DNA of 64,000 nt from Acidipropionibacterium jensenii DSM 20535 (lineage in GTDB: Bacteria; Actinomycetota; Actinomycetes; Propionibacteriales; Propionibacteriaceae): NCBI RefSeq assembly GCF_000425285.1, contig NZ_AUDD01000006.1:62001-126000 (forward strand). The letters are read 5' to 3'. This document shows, piece after piece, positions 9,432-18,122 of the stretch. The notes under the pieces were generated by a model, which did no database searches, was not told where the DNA came from, and saw nothing but the letters and a program-made list of their open reading frames with translations. A program made the position numbers and the translations under genes. Position 1 is the stretch's first letter. Every line of letters begins with the position of its first letter.

Positions 9432-10691
9432 ATGGCCGGTTGGTCGGATCTCGACCGGTATCTCGACGACCAGGCGGCCGGGGAGCTCTCCTCGGCCGGC
9501 CTGGTCGTCGTCTCGTCGGCCGGAGTGCTCCACGAGCACCACTGCGGTGACGCGCTGCGCTACTCCACACCGTCGACCGCACAACCGGACGCCGACCCGG
9601 GTCCGGCCGTCCTGCTGCCCGCCGACCGGCGGGTGCCGGTGAGGGGGTCGACCCTCTTCGACCTGGCCTCCAACACCAAGATGTGGGCCACCAATCTGGC
9701 CCTGATGGAACTCGTCGGCCGGGGTGCACTGGACCTGGACCGCCCGGTCTGCACCTTCGCCGGCTGGCAGCGGTTCGGCGAGCCGGGACGCCGCGGTGTC
9801 ACGGTCGCCGATCTGCTGCGCCACGAGGCCGGACTAATCGCCGACCCCCGCTACTTCGACCCTCGTGCGGCCGGCCCGCTGTACTGCTCGGGCACCCCCC
9901 TCGATCCGGTGCCCCGCGAGCGGATCATCGCCACGATCTGCCGGACCCCCTCGGCCCGGCCGCCGCACCAGGGCTACTGCTACTCCGATCTGGACTACAT
10001 GATCCTGGGGCTGCTGGTCGAGCAGATCTGCGGGCAGCGTCTGGACCACGTGCTGGAGGACGGCCTCTACCGGCGCCTCGGCCTGGTCTCCACCGTCTTC
10101 AACCCTCTGGACAAGGGGTTCGACCCCGACCGGATCGCCGCCACCGAACCGGAGGGCAACACCCGGGGAGGGTCGGTGGACCTCGGTCCGGCCCCCGACG
10201 GCTCACCGGCCCCGATGCGCCGCTACACCCTGCGCGGTCAGGTGCACGACGAGAAGGCCTGGTACTGCATGGGCGGGGTCTCCGGCCATGCCGGCCTGTT
10301 CACCGACACCGGCGACCTCGCGGTGCTGCTGCGACTGGGCCTGGGGGAGGGCCGCCTGGACGGCAAGCAGTACATCGCCCCCGAGGTCTGGCGGCGTTTC
10401 GCCCGTCCTCAGGGGCGCACCGCGGGAGAGCGGGCCGAGTCCAGTCACGGCCTGGGGTGGCGGGTGGCGCCCAGCGCAGGCGACCCCTATCCGCCCTTCG
10501 GGAGCAGTCCTGCCCCCGGCAGCATCGGGCACACCGGGTGGACCGGCACCCTGACCGTGGTCGATCGACAGTGGGACCTGGCCCTCGGTCTGCTCACCGG
10601 TGCGCGTCACCGGCTCGGCACCGACGTCGGCAGGGACCGCCCCGTCGACTACTCCCGGATCGTCGACGCCGTCTACCGGGCGGCCCTCTGA
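9432..10691 (+). CDS. Serine hydrolase of the beta-lactamase/esterase superfamily
   Basis: A 419-residue protein of the class C beta-lactamase-like family, which includes esterases and peptidases. The catalytic SxxK is SNTK at residues 80-83 within FDLASNTKMW. A YSD segment (GYCYSDLDYMILG, near 180) takes the place of YxN, and HTGWTG near 365 corresponds to the KTG box. GVSGHAGLFTDTGDLAVLL is also typical. No signal peptide is visible, so it is probably cytoplasmic, arguing against a role as a secreted beta-lactamase. The ATG is 8 bases after the pntB stop with no clear ribosome binding site, so translation may be coupled. The substrate is unknown. Confidence 0.8.
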   Translation: MAGWSDLDRYLDDQAAGELSSAGLVVVSSAGVLHEHHCGDALRYSTPSTAQPDADPGPAVLLPADRRVPVRGSTLFDLASNTKMWATNLALMELVGRGALDLDRPVCTFAGWQRFGEPGRRGVTVADLLRHEAGLIADPRYFDPRAAGPLYCSGTPLDPVPRERIIATICRTPSARPPHQGYCYSDLDYMILGLLVEQICGQRLDHVLEDGLYRRLGLVSTVFNPLDKGFDPDRIAATEPEGNTRGGSVDLGPAPDGSPAPMRRYTLRGQVHDEKAWYCMGGVSGHAGLFTDTGDLAVLLRLGLGEGRLDGKQYIAPEVWRRFARPQGRTAGERAESSHGLGWRVAPSAGDPYPPFGSSPAPGSIGHTGWTGTLTVVDRQWDLALGLLTGARHRLGTDVGRDRPVDYSRIVDAVYRAAL

Positions 10692-10806
10692 GCCCGGCCG
10701 CCGTCGGCCCCGGGATCGGCATTCGCGTTCGGGCAGGATCGTCTGCCTACAATGCCCACACCTCGCAGGCGACCAGCGGCCGGCGGCAAGGGGAGGGTGG
10801 ACCAGC

Positions 10807-12540
10807 GTGAGCGACAGCACCGACGAGACCATCCGACACCCCTCGCGGCGTGGCCGCCGGATGGTCGGCATCGGCCTCGGAGGTCTCGCCGTGGTGCTGG
10901 CCGGCGGATACCTGGTCGGTCATCTGATGACCACCGACACCCTGCCCGCCCGCACCGAGATCTCCGGCGTGGCGGTCGGCGGGCTGTCCTCCGACCAGGC
11001 CCTTCAGAAGGCCCGGACGGACCTCGCCCCGACCCTGTCCAGGGAGGTCCCGATAGCCGACGGGAGGACCGTGGTCGCGGTGAGACCGGCCTCCGCAGGT
11101 CTGTCGGTCGACTGGCCGGCCACCATGGCGCAGGTGGATCCCGGAAACTCCTGGAACCCCCGGGTGATCTGGAACACCCTGCACGGGGGAGGACGGGTCC
11201 CGCTGGTGACCGCCGTCGACCGGACCGCGCTCGATGCCGCGGTCACCGCTGCGTCCAGCCGGTTCGCGGTGAGCCCCCGGGACGCCGGGGTCACCCTCAA
11301 GGGCACCCGCATCCTCACCACCGGGGCGGTGACCGGCCGGACCCTCGACACCGCCGCCACCGTACAGACGATCGCCGACGGCTGGCCGACCGACAGTTCC
11401 GAACCGATGGCTGCCACCGTCATCCGCAAGGATCCGGCGATCACCGACAAGGCCGTCCAGCAGGCCGTCTCCAGTACCCTGCGACCCACCGTCTCCGGGC
11501 CGGTGACGGTGACCACCGACAAGGGGGACGTCGCGGTGTCCGCCGAGCAGATCGCCGCGGCCACCTCGGTGCGCACCGCCGGCGGCACGGTCAAGGTGAC
11601 CACCGACATGGCATCCCTGTACCGCTCCACCCAGGCTGGCCGGGACCGGCTCGGCCTCACCCAGGGCACCGACGCGAGAATCCTCATCTCCGGCGGAAAA
11701 CCCACCATTCGGCCCTCGGTCGACGGCCGGGGGATCAGCCTGGCCGAGTTCACCAGGGCGATTCAGCCGGCCCTGGTCCGGACCGGCGCCCAGCGCACCG
11801 GCACCGCACAGATCACCTCGGTGCCGGCCCGGTTCAGCACCGAGGACGCCCGCAGAGCCGGCGTCAACCGGGTGATCGGGGAGTTCACCACCCAGTTCCC
11901 CTACGCCCCCTACCGCAACACGAACCTCACGATCGCCGCCAACACCATCAACAACACCTACCTGGCCCCGGGGCAGACCTTCAGCATGGACAAGGTGCTG
12001 GGTCCTCGCACCGCGGACAAGGGCTACGTCGAGGGATGGGTGATCTCCGGAAGCGTCATGAAGCGCGAGTCGGCCGGCGGCATCTCCCAGTCGGCGACCA
12101 CCACCTTCAACGCGGCCTTCTTCGCCGGGATGACCGACGTCGAGCACCATCCGCACTCGCTGTACTTCTCCCGCTACCCGGCCGGCCGGGAGGCCACCCT
12201 CTACTACGGAAAGCTCGACCTCAAGTTCCGCAACGACACCCGCTACGGGGTCCTCGTCCAGGCCTTCACCCGCAAGGCCCCGGTCGACGGCAGCGGATCG
12301 ATCACGGTGCGGATCTGGTCGACTCCGACCTGGCAGTGGATCACCTCCAGCGAGCTGGCGAGATCGAACTACGCCTACGGGCGTACGGTCACTTCCACCG
12401 ACGCCGACTGCCACCCGCAGTCCCCCTCCCCGGGATTCGACGTGAACTACTCGCGGCTGTTCTGGCGCGACGGGGCGGTGGCCAGGAAGGAGAACTTCTT
12501 CTGGCGCTACGACCCGACCGACGAGGTCGTCTGCCGGTAG
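10807..12540 (+). CDS. VanW-family membrane-anchored cell-wall protein
   Basis: 577 residues starting at GTG 10807, after GGGAGGG. A cytoplasmic arginine-rich N-terminus precedes one membrane helix (about residues 19-41). Repeated peptidoglycan-binding-like segments follow (ISGVAVGGLSSDQALQKA), then a VanW domain at about 360-500: GEFTTQFPYAPYRNTN, NTYLAPGQTFSMDKVLG and GGISQSATTTFNAAFFAG. This matches the YoaR/VanW proteins of Gram-positive bacteria, which face the cell wall and have no proven enzymatic role. The name comes from vancomycin clusters, but no van genes are present, so it should not be read as a resistance gene. It reads in the same direction as the ferredoxin gene and lies 142 bases before it. 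Confidence 0.85.
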   Translation: MSDSTDETIRHPSRRGRRMVGIGLGGLAVVLAGGYLVGHLMTTDTLPARTEISGVAVGGLSSDQALQKARTDLAPTLSREVPIADGRTVVAVRPASAGLSVDWPATMAQVDPGNSWNPRVIWNTLHGGGRVPLVTAVDRTALDAAVTAASSRFAVSPRDAGVTLKGTRILTTGAVTGRTLDTAATVQTIADGWPTDSSEPMAATVIRKDPAITDKAVQQAVSSTLRPTVSGPVTVTTDKGDVAVSAEQIAAATSVRTAGGTVKVTTDMASLYRSTQAGRDRLGLTQGTDARILISGGKPTIRPSVDGRGISLAEFTRAIQPALVRTGAQRTGTAQITSVPARFSTEDARRAGVNRVIGEFTTQFPYAPYRNTNLTIAANTINNTYLAPGQTFSMDKVLGPRTADKGYVEGWVISGSVMKRESAGGISQSATTTFNAAFFAGMTDVEHHPHSLYFSRYPAGREATLYYGKLDLKFRNDTRYGVLVQAFTRKAPVDGSGSITVRIWSTPTWQWITSSELARSNYAYGRTVTSTDADCHPQSPSPGFDVNYSRLFWRDGAVARKENFFWRYDPTDEVVCR

Positions 12541-12682
12541 TCCTGGCTGTGACCGGCCCGGGACTCCCACCCTCGCGGAATCGGCACGACACGCTGTAGT
12601 GGAGAGAGGATAGAGTGGGGTCGATCGTGACCGACGGCCCCCACGGGTCACCGGATTTCCAAGAGATACCAAGGAGAGCGAC

Positions 12683-13003
12683 ATGACTTACGTCATCGGT
12701 CTGCCCTGCGTGGACGTCAAGGACCGTGCCTGCGTCGAGGAGTGCCCGGTCGACTGCATCTACGAGGGTGAGCGCAGCCTCTACATCCACCCCGAGGAGT
12801 GCGTGGACTGCGGCGCCTGCGAGCCCGTCTGCCCGGTGGAGGCGATCTACTACGAGGACGACCTGCCCGACGAGCAGCAGGACTTCCTGCGGATCAACAC
12901 CGAGTTCTTCGACGACCTGGGCTCCCCGGGCGGTGCCGCCCGGCTCGGGCCGACCCACAAGGATCCGCCGGAGGTCGCCGCGCTTCCCCCGCAGGGCGAA
13001 TGA
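12683..13003 (+). CDS. fdxA: Seven-iron ferredoxin (3Fe-4S/4Fe-4S)
   Basis: 106 residues. Cysteines at 9, 17, 21, 25, 40, 43, 46 and 50 have the spacing of Azotobacter-type seven-iron ferredoxins, which carry one [3Fe-4S] and one [4Fe-4S] cluster. The acidic C-terminal half (EDDLPDEQQDFLRINTEFF) is the actinobacterial form. It is a soluble electron carrier. Ribosome binding site AAGGAG at 12671. A TAGAGT hexamer at 12611-12616 is a possible -10 box. The stop overlaps the dapC start (ATGA); the same ferredoxin-aminotransferase pair occurs in mycobacteria (Rv1177-Rv1178). Confidence 0.94.
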   Translation: MTYVIGLPCVDVKDRACVEECPVDCIYEGERSLYIHPEECVDCGACEPVCPVEAIYYEDDLPDEQQDFLRINTEFFDDLGSPGGAARLGPTHKDPPEVAALPPQGE

Positions 13004-14127
13004 GTTCCGCCCTCGGTTGGGGGACCCGCAGGCGGGTCTCGGCATCCCTGCCCACCTTCCCGTGGGACACCATCCGGGCGGCCAAGGAGCGGGCCGCCGA
13101 GCATCCCGGAGGGCTCATCGACCTGTCGGTGGGAACCCCGGTGGACCCGACCCCCGGCCCCGTTCGTGACGCCCTCGCGGCCGCATCGGACGCCCACGGC
13201 TACCCGCAGGTCTGGGGAACCCCGGCCCTGCGCGCCGCCATCCTGGAGCACATGACCAGCCGCTGGGGAGCCCCCGAGCTCACCGAGGAGTCGGTGCTCC
13301 CGGTGATCGGCACCAAGGAGCTGGTCGCCTCCCTGCCGAGTCAGCTCGGGCTCGGCCCGGACTCCCTGATCGTGATCCCGGAGTGCGCCTACCCGACCTA
13401 CCGGGTCGGCGCCCTGCTGTGCGGTGCCCGGGTGCAGGTGACCGACGACCCCGACCGGGTCGAGGGTGAACCTGATCTCATCTGGATCAACTCGCCGGCC
13501 AATCCCTCCGGGCGGGTGCTGTCGATCGACGAGATGCGCGCCTGGGTGCAGCTGGCCCGGCGCACCGGTGCAGTGCTGGCCTCCGACGAGTGCTACGGAG
13601 AGTTCTCCTGGCAGGTCGAGGCCGTCTCGGTGCTCGACACCCGCGTCAGCGACGGCGACATCGGCGGACTGCTGAGCTGCATGTCGATGTCGAAGCGGTC
13701 GAACATGGCCGGCTACCGGGCGGGATTCGTGGTCGGCGATCCGGCACTGACCTCCGAGCTGCTGGCGATCCGCAAGCACGCCGGGATGATGGTCCCGGCC
13801 CCGATCGCCGAGGCGATGAGGGTCGCCCTGGGTGACGCCGGCCAGGTGGCCGAGCAGCGCGAACGGTACGGACGTCGCCGCGAGGTCCTGATGCCGGCTC
13901 TGGCCGGAGCCGGATTCAGGATCGACCACTCCGAGGGATCGATCTACCTGTGGGCGACCCGCGGCCAGGACTGCCGCGAGACACTCGACTGGCTTGCCGA
14001 GCGGGGAATCCTGTGCTCCCCGGGCGACTTCTACGTCGAGGGGCACAGCGACCACGTGAGGATCGGACTGACCGCCCCCGACGACCGGATCGTCGAGGCG
14101 GCCCGACGGTTGTCCAGCGGCAACTGA
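13000..14127 (+). CDS. dapC: N-succinyldiaminopimelate aminotransferase
   Basis: 375 residues, a fold-type I PLP aminotransferase. It converts N-succinyl-2-amino-6-oxopimelate and glutamate to N-succinyl-LL-diaminopimelate in lysine and peptidoglycan precursor synthesis. Visible features: LSVGTPVDPTPGPVRDAL near residue 46, INSPANPSGRVL near 164, ASDECYGEFSW near 192, and the PLP lysine in SMSKRSNMAGYRAGF near 230. The final FYVEGHSDHVRIGLTAPDD holds the substrate-carboxylate arginine. The start overlaps the ferredoxin stop. dapD, dapE and dapA within 10 kb support this assignment over a generic aspartate aminotransferase. Confidence 0.88.
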   Translation: MSSALGWGTRRRVSASLPTFPWDTIRAAKERAAEHPGGLIDLSVGTPVDPTPGPVRDALAAASDAHGYPQVWGTPALRAAILEHMTSRWGAPELTEESVLPVIGTKELVASLPSQLGLGPDSLIVIPECAYPTYRVGALLCGARVQVTDDPDRVEGEPDLIWINSPANPSGRVLSIDEMRAWVQLARRTGAVLASDECYGEFSWQVEAVSVLDTRVSDGDIGGLLSCMSMSKRSNMAGYRAGFVVGDPALTSELLAIRKHAGMMVPAPIAEAMRVALGDAGQVAEQRERYGRRREVLMPALAGAGFRIDHSEGSIYLWATRGQDCRETLDWLAERGILCSPGDFYVEGHSDHVRIGLTAPDDRIVEAARRLSSGN

Positions 14128-14138
14128 GACCTGCGGTC

Positions 14139-14172
14139 GAGCGGGGGCGCGCCGGAGGGCGCGCCCCCGCTC
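14139..14172. terminator. Bidirectional terminator between dapC and the lipoprotein gene
   Basis: A perfect 15-bp stem (14139-14153 with 14158-14172) with a four-base GGAG loop lies between two convergent genes. It can serve both strands. Confidence 0.85.
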
Positions 14173-14192
14173 ACCCTGTTGCCGAGGACCGG

Positions 14193-15059
14193 TCAGCGGG
14201 GGCAGCGTCTGAGGGGCAGGTCGTCGCGGTGCGCGGTGAACCAGGTCCGGAGGGTGGCGACCGTCCGGTCGACGTCGCCCTGCGGTCCCTGGGCGATGAA
14301 GACCACCGCCGAGTAGCCGCCGCCGTGGGGGAGAACGGCCATCTGGCGGATGGTGTAGTCCCCGTCGTCCTCGATACCCCACCCGCCCTTGACCATCGAG
14401 GGATGGATCCCGGCCAGACCGAACTGCTCGGAGGGATCGATCCGGGCCATGTGGCCGCGCACCCGGACACTCGCGGCGTCGGTGGCGCATGCCAGTCCCT
14501 CGGTGAACCGCAGCTGGTCGGTGGCCCTCCACCGGGTCATCCCGAAGGGCTGGTCGGGGCCGGCGTCGTCATCGGGCAGGACGACGGTGCGGGAGTCTCC
14601 GAGCCGGCTGATGACCTTCTGGACGGTGTCGGCCGCCCCGGTGCCCTCGCCCAGCAGGCTCCACAGGTGCATGGTGGCGTCGTTGTCGGACACCGAGATC
14701 GCCTGCTCGACGTCATCGGGGTCCGGTGAGCCGGTGGTCATCGCGGCGATCGCGATGGGCACCTTGATCGTCGACCAAGCGGTGTCCTGGTCGACCTTGC
14801 CGACGCTGGTCGCGGTGGAACCGGTGCCGGCCACCACGATCTGAAGGTCCACCCCCGAGTCGGCGACCAGTGCGGCGAGCTGGGACCTGAGGATCGGCGG
14901 GGACGACGGCGCCGGCCGTGCACCGGAGGGCGGCGGGCTGCTCGTGGGGGAGGTGGCGGCCGGATGTGCGCAGGCCGTCAGGAGTGCCGGCAGCAGCACG
15001 GCGGCAGTGATTCGGCCGATCGTCCGGCTGACCGTCCGCCTGTCGATCTTGAGGTCCAT
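14193..15059 (-). CDS. Serine hydrolase lipoprotein, class A beta-lactamase-like
   Basis: 288 residues. A lipoprotein signal peptide ends at LLTAC with the lipidated Cys at 30, followed by a Pro/Ser-rich spacer to about residue 55. The domain has the penicillin-recognising triad: STIK at 96-99, SDN at 124-126 (ISVSDND), and a KGGWG box near residue 224 where KTG is expected. The fold is that of class A beta-lactamases and related surface serine hydrolases. I see no clear omega-loop ExxLN motif, so a role in peptidoglycan peptide cleavage is as likely as beta-lactam hydrolysis. Tail-to-tail with dapC. The next minus-strand gene (15112-16026) lies upstream of it. Confidence 0.78.
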   Translation of the reverse strand: MDLKIDRRTVSRTIGRITAAVLLPALLTACAHPAATSPTSSPPPSGARPAPSSPPILRSQLAALVADSGVDLQIVVAGTGSTATSVGKVDQDTAWSTIKVPIAIAAMTTGSPDPDDVEQAISVSDNDATMHLWSLLGEGTGAADTVQKVISRLGDSRTVVLPDDDAGPDQPFGMTRWRATDQLRFTEGLACATDAASVRVRGHMARIDPSEQFGLAGIHPSMVKGGWGIEDDGDYTIRQMAVLPHGGGYSAVVFIAQGPQGDVDRTVATLRTWFTAHRDDLPLRRCPR

Positions 15060-15111
15060 GATGCTCTTTCCTCGGTGGTGCCTGACACATTACGTGTCCG
15101 GCACCCGAGTC

Positions 15112-16026
15112 TCAGCCTCGCACCTTCACCGTCCCGGTGGTCGCCGAGGTGGTTCCCGAGGGGCTGGACGAGGGTCCGGTCGAGGTGGACCAGGCCGCGA
15201 ACTGCTTGGGGTCCAGCGTCCATCCGGCGGTCCCGACCGTCGCCGAGGCGATCGGCGCGGTGTCGGTGCTGGCCATCGTGAGGGCCACCCCGGCCCAGAC
15301 CAGGGTGGCGTCGGTGCTGCGCACCGTCACCGTGGTGCCCTTGGCCGTGACCGTCGCCCGGTTTGCCAGCCCCTTGACCGTGGTGGCGGCCAGGGCGCCG
15401 GCCCGACCGGCATCGGTGGACCGGTTGACGCAGCTCAGCGCCCGGGGAGAGTTGCCGGTGAGGGTGCTGGCCCAGGCCTTCGCGGCATCGATGTGCTTGC
15501 GGTACCCGTCGGGAACCCCGGACTTCTGGACCGACTGGGCGGCGTCGTTGATGTCCTCGGTCTGCCAGTTGGCCACCTTGACCAGCTCGTCGTAGAACTT
15601 GCCGCTGGAGTACCACGGATCCTTGATCTGGGCCCGGGTGCCCCACCCCTGGGAGGGACGCTGCTGGAACAGGCCGATGGAGTCGCGGTCCCCGTAGTCG
15701 AGATTGCGCAGCCCGGACTCCTGCATGGCGGTGGCCAGGGCGATCGTGGCGGCCCGGCTCGGCAGCCCCCGTCGGATGGACTCCGCCACGATGATCGCGG
15801 CATTGCCCGACTGCTCCAGGTCCAGGGTGTAGCTGTTGCCCCCGACCGTCGTCTGGCAGCCCTCGTTGACCGGCACGTTGAACAGCGGGTCGACCTTCTG
15901 CCAGACCCGCCATCCGCCGTACCCCAGCCCGGCGAGCAGGGCGAGGGTCACCACCAGCGCCGCCAGCGAACGAAGCCAACGGCGTGGGGATCGGATGGCC
16001 CTGCGGGGAGCCGACCTGCGTGCCAC
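15112..16026 (-). CDS. Membrane-anchored protein with lysozyme-like extracellular domain
   Basis: 304 residues: a basic N-terminus, one membrane helix at about residues 20-38, then an extracellular domain. The segment AATIALATAMQESGLRNLDYGDRDSIGLFQQRPSQGWGT (about 92-130) has the ESGL, SIGLFQ and RPSQGWG pattern of actinobacterial lysozyme-like or transglycosylase-like proteins, where the Glu of QESGL would be the catalytic acid. Two cysteines (CQTT and LSCVN) may form a disulfide. It could trim peptidoglycan, but catalysis is unproven in this group. It lies 6 bases after dapD on the same strand, so the two are cotranscribed. Confidence 0.7.
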   Translation of the reverse strand: MARRSAPRRAIRSPRRWLRSLAALVVTLALLAGLGYGGWRVWQKVDPLFNVPVNEGCQTTVGGNSYTLDLEQSGNAAIIVAESIRRGLPSRAATIALATAMQESGLRNLDYGDRDSIGLFQQRPSQGWGTRAQIKDPWYSSGKFYDELVKVANWQTEDINDAAQSVQKSGVPDGYRKHIDAAKAWASTLTGNSPRALSCVNRSTDAGRAGALAATTVKGLANRATVTAKGTTVTVRSTDATLVWAGVALTMASTDTAPIASATVGTAGWTLDPKQFAAWSTSTGPSSSPSGTTSATTGTVKVRG

Positions 16027-16032
16027 GAGAGG

Positions 16033-16977
16033 TCAGTTCTTGTGCAGAGCGGAGTTCAGCGTGACCGAGGCGCCCTTGCGTCCCAGAGCGCGCACCGCGC
16101 CGGAGACCGAGTCGCGGATGAACAGGATGTTGTCGGATCCGGAGAGCTCGCGGGCCTTGGTCACCGAACCGTCCGGCAGGGTGATCTTGGTCCCGGCGGT
16201 GACGTAGAGGCCGGCCTCCACGACGCAGTTGTCGCCCAGCGAGATCCCGATTCCGGCCTCGGCGCCGAGCAGGCATCCCTTGCCGATGGTGACCTGCTCC
16301 CTGCCGCCGCCCGAGAGGGTGCCCATGATGGAGGCACCGCCCCCGATGTCGGAGCCGTCCTCGACGATCACTCCCTGGGAGACCCGGCCCTCGACCATCG
16401 AGGTGCCCAGGGTGCCGGCGTTGAAGTTGACGAACCCCTCGTGCATCACGGTGGTCCCCTCGGCCAGATGGGCGCCCAGTCGGATACGGTCGGCATTGCC
16501 GATCCGGACCCCGCTGGGGACCACGAAGTCGGTCATCCGCGGGAACTTGTCGATGAGCAGAACGGTGAACGGGGCGCCGGCGGTGCGGGCCCGCAGCGAG
16601 GCCGCTGGGTAGTCCTCCACGCGCAGCGGACCGGTGGTGGTCCAGACGTTGTTGGGCAGGACGGCGAAGATGCCGTCCAGATTGATGGTGCGCGGGGCGG
16701 CCAGCCGCCAGGACAGCACGTGGAGCCTCAGGTAGGCGTCGGAGACATCGGCCGGGGCGACATCGAGATCGATGACGGTGCGCACCACCTCCTGGTGGAC
16801 CTCGCGAACCGGGTCGGCGTGGGCCGCCGCGGTGAGCTCGGCCGGGGCCTCGCCCTCCTCGGGGGCGCCCAGGGCCGGGTGGGGGAACCAGGTGTCAAGG
16901 ATCTCGCCGCCGTCATGGACGGTGGCGAGCCCCCAGCCCCAGGCTGTGCGGGCGGGGTTCATCGTGCTGCTCGTCAT
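16033..16977 (-). CDS. dapD: Tetrahydrodipicolinate N-succinyltransferase (actinobacterial type)
   Basis: 314 residues, close to the 317 of M. tuberculosis DapD. The enzyme transfers succinyl from succinyl-CoA to tetrahydrodipicolinate, committing to the succinylase diaminopimelate route. N-terminus [16 protein letters not shown] and the left-handed beta-helix hexapeptides are diagnostic: [35 protein letters not shown], then [30 protein letters not shown]. It faces dapE across a 53-bp divergent region. A TAGAGT hexamer six bases before the ATG, with no Shine-Dalgarno, suggests a leaderless message. Confidence 0.95.
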   Translation of the reverse strand: MTSSTMNPARTAWGWGLATVHDGGEILDTWFPHPALGAPEEGEAPAELTAAAHADPVREVHQEVVRTVIDLDVAPADVSDAYLRLHVLSWRLAAPRTINLDGIFAVLPNNVWTTTGPLRVEDYPAASLRARTAGAPFTVLLIDKFPRMTDFVVPSGVRIGNADRIRLGAHLAEGTTVMHEGFVNFNAGTLGTSMVEGRVSQGVIVEDGSDIGGGASIMGTLSGGGREQVTIGKGCLLGAEAGIGISLGDNCVVEAGLYVTAGTKITLPDGSVTKARELSGSDNILFIRDSVSGAVRALGRKGASVTLNSALHKN

Positions 16978-16983
16978 GAGGCC

Positions 16984-16989
16984 ACTCTA
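16984..16989 (-). promoter_or_regulatory. -10 box of dapD (leaderless)
   Basis: TAGAGT on the minus strand ends six bases before the dapD ATG, so transcription would begin at or next to the start codon. No recognisable -35 box. Confidence 0.45.
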
Positions 16990-17017
16990 GATGACCGCAC
17001 CCACACACCCCGCCCAC

Positions 17018-17023
17018 TAGAAT
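17018..17023 (+). promoter_or_regulatory. -10 box of dapE (leaderless)
   Basis: TAGAAT ends seven bases before the dapE ATG and no ribosome binding site is present, so the message probably starts at the ATG. No clear -35 box. Confidence 0.5.
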
Positions 17024-17030
17024 TCGGGCC

Positions 17031-18122
17031 ATGGCACTTGACCTCGGGGACCTTCACGCCCTTTTCCGGCAGATCGTCGACTGCGAGTCGGTGAGCCGGC
17101 ACGAGAAGGAACTGGCGGACGCCGTGGAGGCGGCACTGAGCGGACTGGCCCATCTGGAGGTCACCAGGATCGGCAACAGCCTGGTCGCCCGCACCACCCT
17201 GGGACGCCCGGAACGGGTGCTGGTGGCCGGACACCTGGACACCGTCCCGGTGGTCGACAACCTGCCCTCGCGACTCGAGCACCGCTCCGACGGGGACTAC
17301 CTGGTGGGCCGCGGTACCTGCGACATGAAGGGCGGGGTGGCCGTGGCGCTGTGGCTGGCCGCCCGTCTCACCGAGCCTGCCAAGGACGTCACCTGGGTGT
17401 TCTACGAGGCCGAGGAGATCGCCGCCGAGTACAACGGCCTGGGGCTCATCGCCACCCAGCGGCCCGACCTTCTGGAGGCCGATCTGGCGATCCTGATGGA
17501 ACCCACCGACGGGCGGGTCGAGGGCGGCTGCCAGGGCACCATGCGATTCACCCTCACGACCTTGGGGACCGCCGCCCACTCGGCGCGCTCCTGGACGGGC
17601 CACAATGCGATCCACGATCTCAGGCCGATCCTGGAGATCCTGCGGGACTGGCAGGGCCACGACCCGCTGGTGGAGGTCGACGGACTGACCTATCACGAGG
17701 GCCTCAACGCGACCATGGTCTCCGGCGGAGTCGCCGGCAATGTCATTCCCGACCGGGCGGTCGTTCAGATCAACTACCGCTTCGCCCCCGACAAGAGCGC
17801 CGCCGAGGCGCAGGCGCAGATGCGACGGCTCTTCGACGGCTGGCCGATGGAGGTGCTCGACCTGTCGGATCCGGCCCGGCCCGGACTCGACCGACCGCTG
17901 GCCAGGTCCTTCGTCGACGGTGTCGGCACCGAGCCGCTGCCGAAGTACGGCTGGACCGACGTCGCCCGGTTCTTCGGACTGGGGATCCCGGCCCTGAACT
18001 TCGGACCGGGTGATGCGCTGTGCGCCCACAAGGCCGACGAGTGCTGCCGGGTGGCCGCTCTCGACGAGTGCGCATCCGCCCTGGGCGGCTGGCTGGACGG
18101 CAGCGGGGAGGCGGCGCGGTGA
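17031..18122 (+). CDS. dapE: Succinyl-diaminopimelate desuccinylase
   Basis: 363 residues, an M20-family zinc amidohydrolase that releases succinate from N-succinyl-LL-diaminopimelate. Metal and catalytic motifs: VLVAGHLDTVPV (His and Asp) near residue 64, GRGTCDMKGGVAV near 100, FYEAEEIAAEYNGL near 124 with the catalytic Glu pair, and ALNFGPGDALCAHKADE near 320 with the C-terminal metal His. The dimerisation insert lies at about 175-290. Divergent from dapD and overlapping the LOG gene by 4 bases, so it heads an operon. Order matches mycobacterial Rv1201c-Rv1202. Confidence 0.95.
   Translation: MALDLGDLHALFRQIVDCESVSRHEKELADAVEAALSGLAHLEVTRIGNSLVARTTLGRPERVLVAGHLDTVPVVDNLPSRLEHRSDGDYLVGRGTCDMKGGVAVALWLAARLTEPAKDVTWVFYEAEEIAAEYNGLGLIATQRPDLLEADLAILMEPTDGRVEGGCQGTMRFTLTTLGTAAHSARSWTGHNAIHDLRPILEILRDWQGHDPLVEVDGLTYHEGLNATMVSGGVAGNVIPDRAVVQINYRFAPDKSAAEAQAQMRRLFDGWPMEVLDLSDPARPGLDRPLARSFVDGVGTEPLPKYGWTDVARFFGLGIPALNFGPGDALCAHKADECCRVAALDECASALGGWLDGSGEAAR

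Noticed and set aside
10807-12540. Vancomycin resistance gene
   Set aside because: Only the VanW domain is shared. No vanHAX, vanRS or other van genes are present, and VanW proteins are widespread without resistance.
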